Source: Bacteroidota bacterium
GTDB lineage: Bacteria; Bacteroidota; Bacteroidia; Chitinophagales; Chitinophagaceae
Direction: 5' to 3'
Length of the DNA: 64,000 nt
Assembly: GCA_023428755.1 (NCBI GenBank)
Contig: JAEYWX010000014.1
Span: 62,001-126,000 of the forward strand
Position 1 is the stretch's first letter. Each line of letters begins with the position of its first letter. Below, in pieces: positions 61,549 to 64,000 of this stretch. A program made the translations under genes and the position numbers. The notes beneath the pieces were generated by a model, which was not told the origin of the DNA, made no database searches, and saw only the letters and a list, made by a program, of their open reading frames with translations.

Positions 61549-63051
61549 ATGAAGAAGATTCAGGCAGCACTCATTTCAGTTTTTTACAAGGATGGTCTGG
61601 ATTCATTAGTTCAGCTTTTACACGAACAGAACGTAACCATTTATTCAACAGGTGGCACACAACAGTTCATTGAAAAGCTGGGCATTCCGGTTGTTCCGGT
61701 TGAAAACCTTACAACCTACCCCTCTATTTTAGGAGGCCGTGTAAAAACATTGCACCCCTCTGTGTTTGGAGGTATACTTGGAAAAAGGGATGATGAGCAG
61801 CATTTGGCTGAAATGAAACAATACAATATACCGCAGCTCGACCTGGTGATCGTTGATCTTTATCCGTTTGAAGAAACCGTTGCTTCAACAACCGATGAAA
61901 AAGCGATCATTGAAAAAATTGATATCGGCGGACCATCGATGATCCGTGCTGCTGCAAAAAATCATAAGGATGTTGTTGTGCTAGCTGCGAAGAAAGAATA
62001 TGCAGTATTGGAAAATATGTTGCGTGAGCAAAATGGTGAAACAAGTTATGAGCAACGTCGTTCATTTGCTATCAAAGCATTTGATGTGTGTACGGCTTAC
62101 GATACTGCTATCAGCAACTACTTCCATCAATCGGCTGTTGAAACACCATTCAACAAAGAAGAAAAAATCATGCGTTATGGAGAGAACCCGCATCAATCGG
62201 CACGCTTCTTCGGTAACCTCGATGAACTGTTTACACAATTGAACGGCAAAGAACTTTCGTACAACAACCTGGTTGATGTGGATGCCGCTGTGCAACTCAT
62301 CAAAGAATTTACAGATACAACTTTCGCTATCATTAAACACACCAACGTATGCGGTGTGGCACAACGTGAAACGGTAAAAGACAGTTGGGATACTGCACTT
62401 GCCGGTGACAATGAAAGTGCGTTTGGTGGTGTATTGGTTTGCAATGGTGAAATTGACAAAGCAACAGCTGATGCCATCAACGAAATTTTCTTTGAAGTAT
62501 TGATCGCTCCTTCATTTGCTGCAGATGCGTTGGAAGTATTAAAGTCGAAGAAAAACAGAATTTTATTGCAACTGAAAGCGCAACCAAACGTAAAAGAGCA
62601 ATACAAATCTATCTTGAACGGTGTACTGGTGCAAGGCGTTGACGAAGGCAATTATACCGAATGGAAAGAAACAGGTGGCAGAGAAACCACTGCTGCAGAA
62701 AAAGAAGATCTGGCATTTGCCAATCTCATCTGCAAACATTTAAAATCGAATGCCATTGCATTGGTGAAGAATAAACAACTGGTGGGCAAAGGTTGCGGAC
62801 AAACAAGTCGTATTGATTCCTTGCGCCAATCGGTGGAGAAAGCAAAGCAGTTCAATTTTGATTTAAATGGTGCAGTAATGGCAAGTGATGCGTTCTTCCC
62901 GTTCAATGATTGTGTGCAGTTAGGTCATGCGGCAGGTATTGTGGCATTTATTCAACCAGGCGGTTCTATCCGTGACAATGATTCGATTGAGTATTGCAAA
63001 CAAAATAACCTGGCAATGGTTATAACCGGAATGCGTCACTTTAAACATTAA
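61549..63051 (+). CDS. purH: Bifunctional AICAR transformylase/IMP cyclohydrolase PurH
   Basis: The frame opens at 61441 through the repeat, but the ATG at 61549 (MKKIQAALISVFYKDGL) is the family start; 500 residues. The N-terminal IMPCH domain has STGGTQQFIEKLGI, GGRVKTLHPSVFGGIL and DLVIVDLYPFEE. The C-terminal AICARFT domain has RYGENPHQSARFFG (about 205-218), the catalytic KHTNVCGVA (about 262-270), and SDAFFPFNDCVQLG. It carries out the last two steps of IMP synthesis. Its stop overlaps the ATG of the EamA gene by one base (TAATG), so the two are translationally linked. Confidence 0.96.
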   Translation: MKKIQAALISVFYKDGLDSLVQLLHEQNVTIYSTGGTQQFIEKLGIPVVPVENLTTYPSILGGRVKTLHPSVFGGILGKRDDEQHLAEMKQYNIPQLDLVIVDLYPFEETVASTTDEKAIIEKIDIGGPSMIRAAAKNHKDVVVLAAKKEYAVLENMLREQNGETSYEQRRSFAIKAFDVCTAYDTAISNYFHQSAVETPFNKEEKIMRYGENPHQSARFFGNLDELFTQLNGKELSYNNLVDVDAAVQLIKEFTDTTFAIIKHTNVCGVAQRETVKDSWDTALAGDNESAFGGVLVCNGEIDKATADAINEIFFEVLIAPSFAADALEVLKSKKNRILLQLKAQPNVKEQYKSILNGVLVQGVDEGNYTEWKETGGRETTAAEKEDLAFANLICKHLKSNAIALVKNKQLVGKGCGQTSRIDSLRQSVEKAKQFNFDLNGAVMASDAFFPFNDCVQLGHAAGIVAFIQPGGSIRDNDSIEYCKQNNLAMVITGMRHFKH

Positions 63052-64000
63052 TGCCCAAACTCGACATCAATAAAGCCTTTACATTTTCTGCTGATACGAT
63101 CAAAAGTTTAGCAGTCTTTAATCCTTTGACCATCCGGAAAAAAGGGACACGGGCAAAAGCCATATTTGCATTGGCGGTTGTATGTGTATTATGGGGCACT
63201 ACCTGGATTGCTTCGAAAGAAGGTGTACGGCACATGCCTGCATTGGAGTTAGCAGGCATCCGTCAGTTACTCGGCGGACTTTGTTACATGATCTTCTTTA
63301 TTGCAAAAGGTGCACAATTTCCCAGAGGAAAAGAATTGATTCCCTTACTGATACTTTCAGTTTTAAACTTTGTACTCAGCAATGGCTTAAGTACTTGGGG
63401 ATTGAAATATATTTCATCGGGGCTTGGCGCCATTATGGGTGCCATCTTCCCACTTTGGCTGGTGATCATCGGTTTGTTTACATCGAAAGATAAAATACCA
63501 TCAAAAGCAATCCTTGGATTGATGATCGGCTTTGCCGGGGTGTGTGTTATTTTTTATGAACACCTGCACGATTTTTTTGATCCCGGTTTCCGGTTCGGCA
63601 TTTTCATTTCACTTATTGCAACGTGGACTTGGGCTTTCGGTTCTCTTTACACAAAACAACAAGCTGCTAAATTCAATCCGTATTTTGGTTTGGGTTTTCA
63701 AATGGTTATTGCAGGCATTGCATTGTTCGGCATTTCTGCTACTGATAAAAACTTTTTACCGCTTACTGAAATTCCCTGGCAATCGTGGGCAGCTATTGGT
63801 TACCTCGTAGTGTTTGGTTCCGTCATCGCATTTATCTGCTACCTGTATGCCTTGCAAAATCTGCCCACCGAGCAGGCCAGCATCTACGCTTATATAAATC
63901 CGGTAGTAGCTGTATTATTTGGTGCAATGATCTTTGGAGAAAAACTCACACTTACGTTAACCATTGGCGGACTGGTTACATTGCTGGGTGTGTACCTCGT
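63051..64000 (+). CDS. EamA/DMT-family transporter (3' end off window)
   Basis: It starts at the TAATG overlap with purH (ATG 63051-63053) and stays open to the right edge, at least 316 residues. Two EamA repeats of about five helices each are seen (first KAIFALAVVCVLWGTTWIAS, second LIATWTWAFGSLYTKQQAA) with the PTEQASIYAYINPVVAVLFG signature in the second. A cytoplasmic N-terminal tail of about 40 residues precedes the first helix. EamA proteins export or import amino acids, drugs or other small metabolites; the substrate is unknown. It is probably cotranscribed with purH. Confidence 0.88.
   Translation, partial: MPKLDINKAFTFSADTIKSLAVFNPLTIRKKGTRAKAIFALAVVCVLWGTTWIASKEGVRHMPALELAGIRQLLGGLCYMIFFIAKGAQFPRGKELIPLLILSVLNFVLSNGLSTWGLKYISSGLGAIMGAIFPLWLVIIGLFTSKDKIPSKAILGLMIGFAGVCVIFYEHLHDFFDPGFRFGIFISLIATWTWAFGSLYTKQQAAKFNPYFGLGFQMVIAGIALFGISATDKNFLPLTEIPWQSWAAIGYLVVFGSVIAFICYLYALQNLPTEQASIYAYINPVVAVLFGAMIFGEKLTLTLTIGGLVTLLGVYL

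Noticed and set aside
1..64000. tRNA, rRNA, CRISPR array, prophage or insertion sequence
   Set aside because: Looked for cloverleaf-like and TTCGAATC-type signals in gaps, evenly spaced repeats and transposase/integrase motifs; none was seen by eye.

Overview
The window comes from a Bacteroidota chromosome, most likely family Chitinophagaceae (Lacibacter/Chitinophaga-like). The evidence is a Bacteroidota-type short RpoD, type IX secretion (T9SS) and gliding genes (porP, porV, porU, gldJ) with two C-terminally tagged T9SS cargo proteins, a BshA of the bacillithiol pathway, DUF4292 and DUF4288 proteins, promoters of the TTTG-N19-TAnnTTTG type, near absence of Shine-Dalgarno sequences, and many Bacteroidota-style intergenic palindromes. 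No rRNA, tRNA, CRISPR array, phage or insertion sequence was seen. This is an ordinary chromosomal core with a decayed stretch in the middle.

Layout. 1-9.6 kb: a secreted BNR/sortilin-like protein cut by the window edge, trmD, an S4 RNA-binding protein, a DPP4-like peptidase, a GNAT-nitrilase fusion and an amidohydrolase. 9.6-17.9 kb: small secreted and membrane hypotheticals, an M20 dipeptidase, an endonuclease/phosphatase-fold protein, an exported Fe/Mn superoxide dismutase, an LptF/G permease and a START-like protein. 18-26 kb: rpoD, a GT39 glycosyltransferase, an RsmI-like methylase, an EI24/CysZ-like protein, a 3-methyladenine glycosylase, an SLC13 transporter and an alpha/beta hydrolase. 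26-34 kb: lipoproteins, a Tat-exported amidase, and several broken or decayed genes (an ECF sigma factor with an in-frame stop, an NmrA/SDR remnant), then porP and upp.

34-38.1 kb holds an intact but degenerate anhydro-N-acetylmuramic acid kinase (AnmK) paralogue lacking its core, next to a cell-envelope signalling cluster read leftward: LiaF-like membrane protein, DUF4288 protein, LytS-like histidine kinase and LytTR response regulator. Two direct repeats with LytTR-site spacing lie just upstream of the first gene. 38.6-42.7 kb: a beta-barrel protein, a frameshifted T9SS cargo gene and an M28 peptidase.

42.9-55.1 kb is the most coherent region. bshA is followed by a leftward gene run porU-porV-ispF-dut-DUF4292-EnvC, and divergent from porU are gldJ and murF. 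This combines the T9SS sortase and its shuttle protein with isoprenoid, nucleotide and cell-wall functions. 55-64 kb: a second T9SS cargo, methylmalonyl-CoA epimerase, an IscA-type protein, a stand-alone C-terminal half of CarB, a DinB-like protein, ComEC, purH and an EamA transporter running off the end.

The best candidates for something undescribed are the pseudo-AnmK, the putative LytTR autoregulatory site, the split CarB, the stem-loop near 13.55 kb and the palindrome families. All calls come from reading the sequence; no database search was run.
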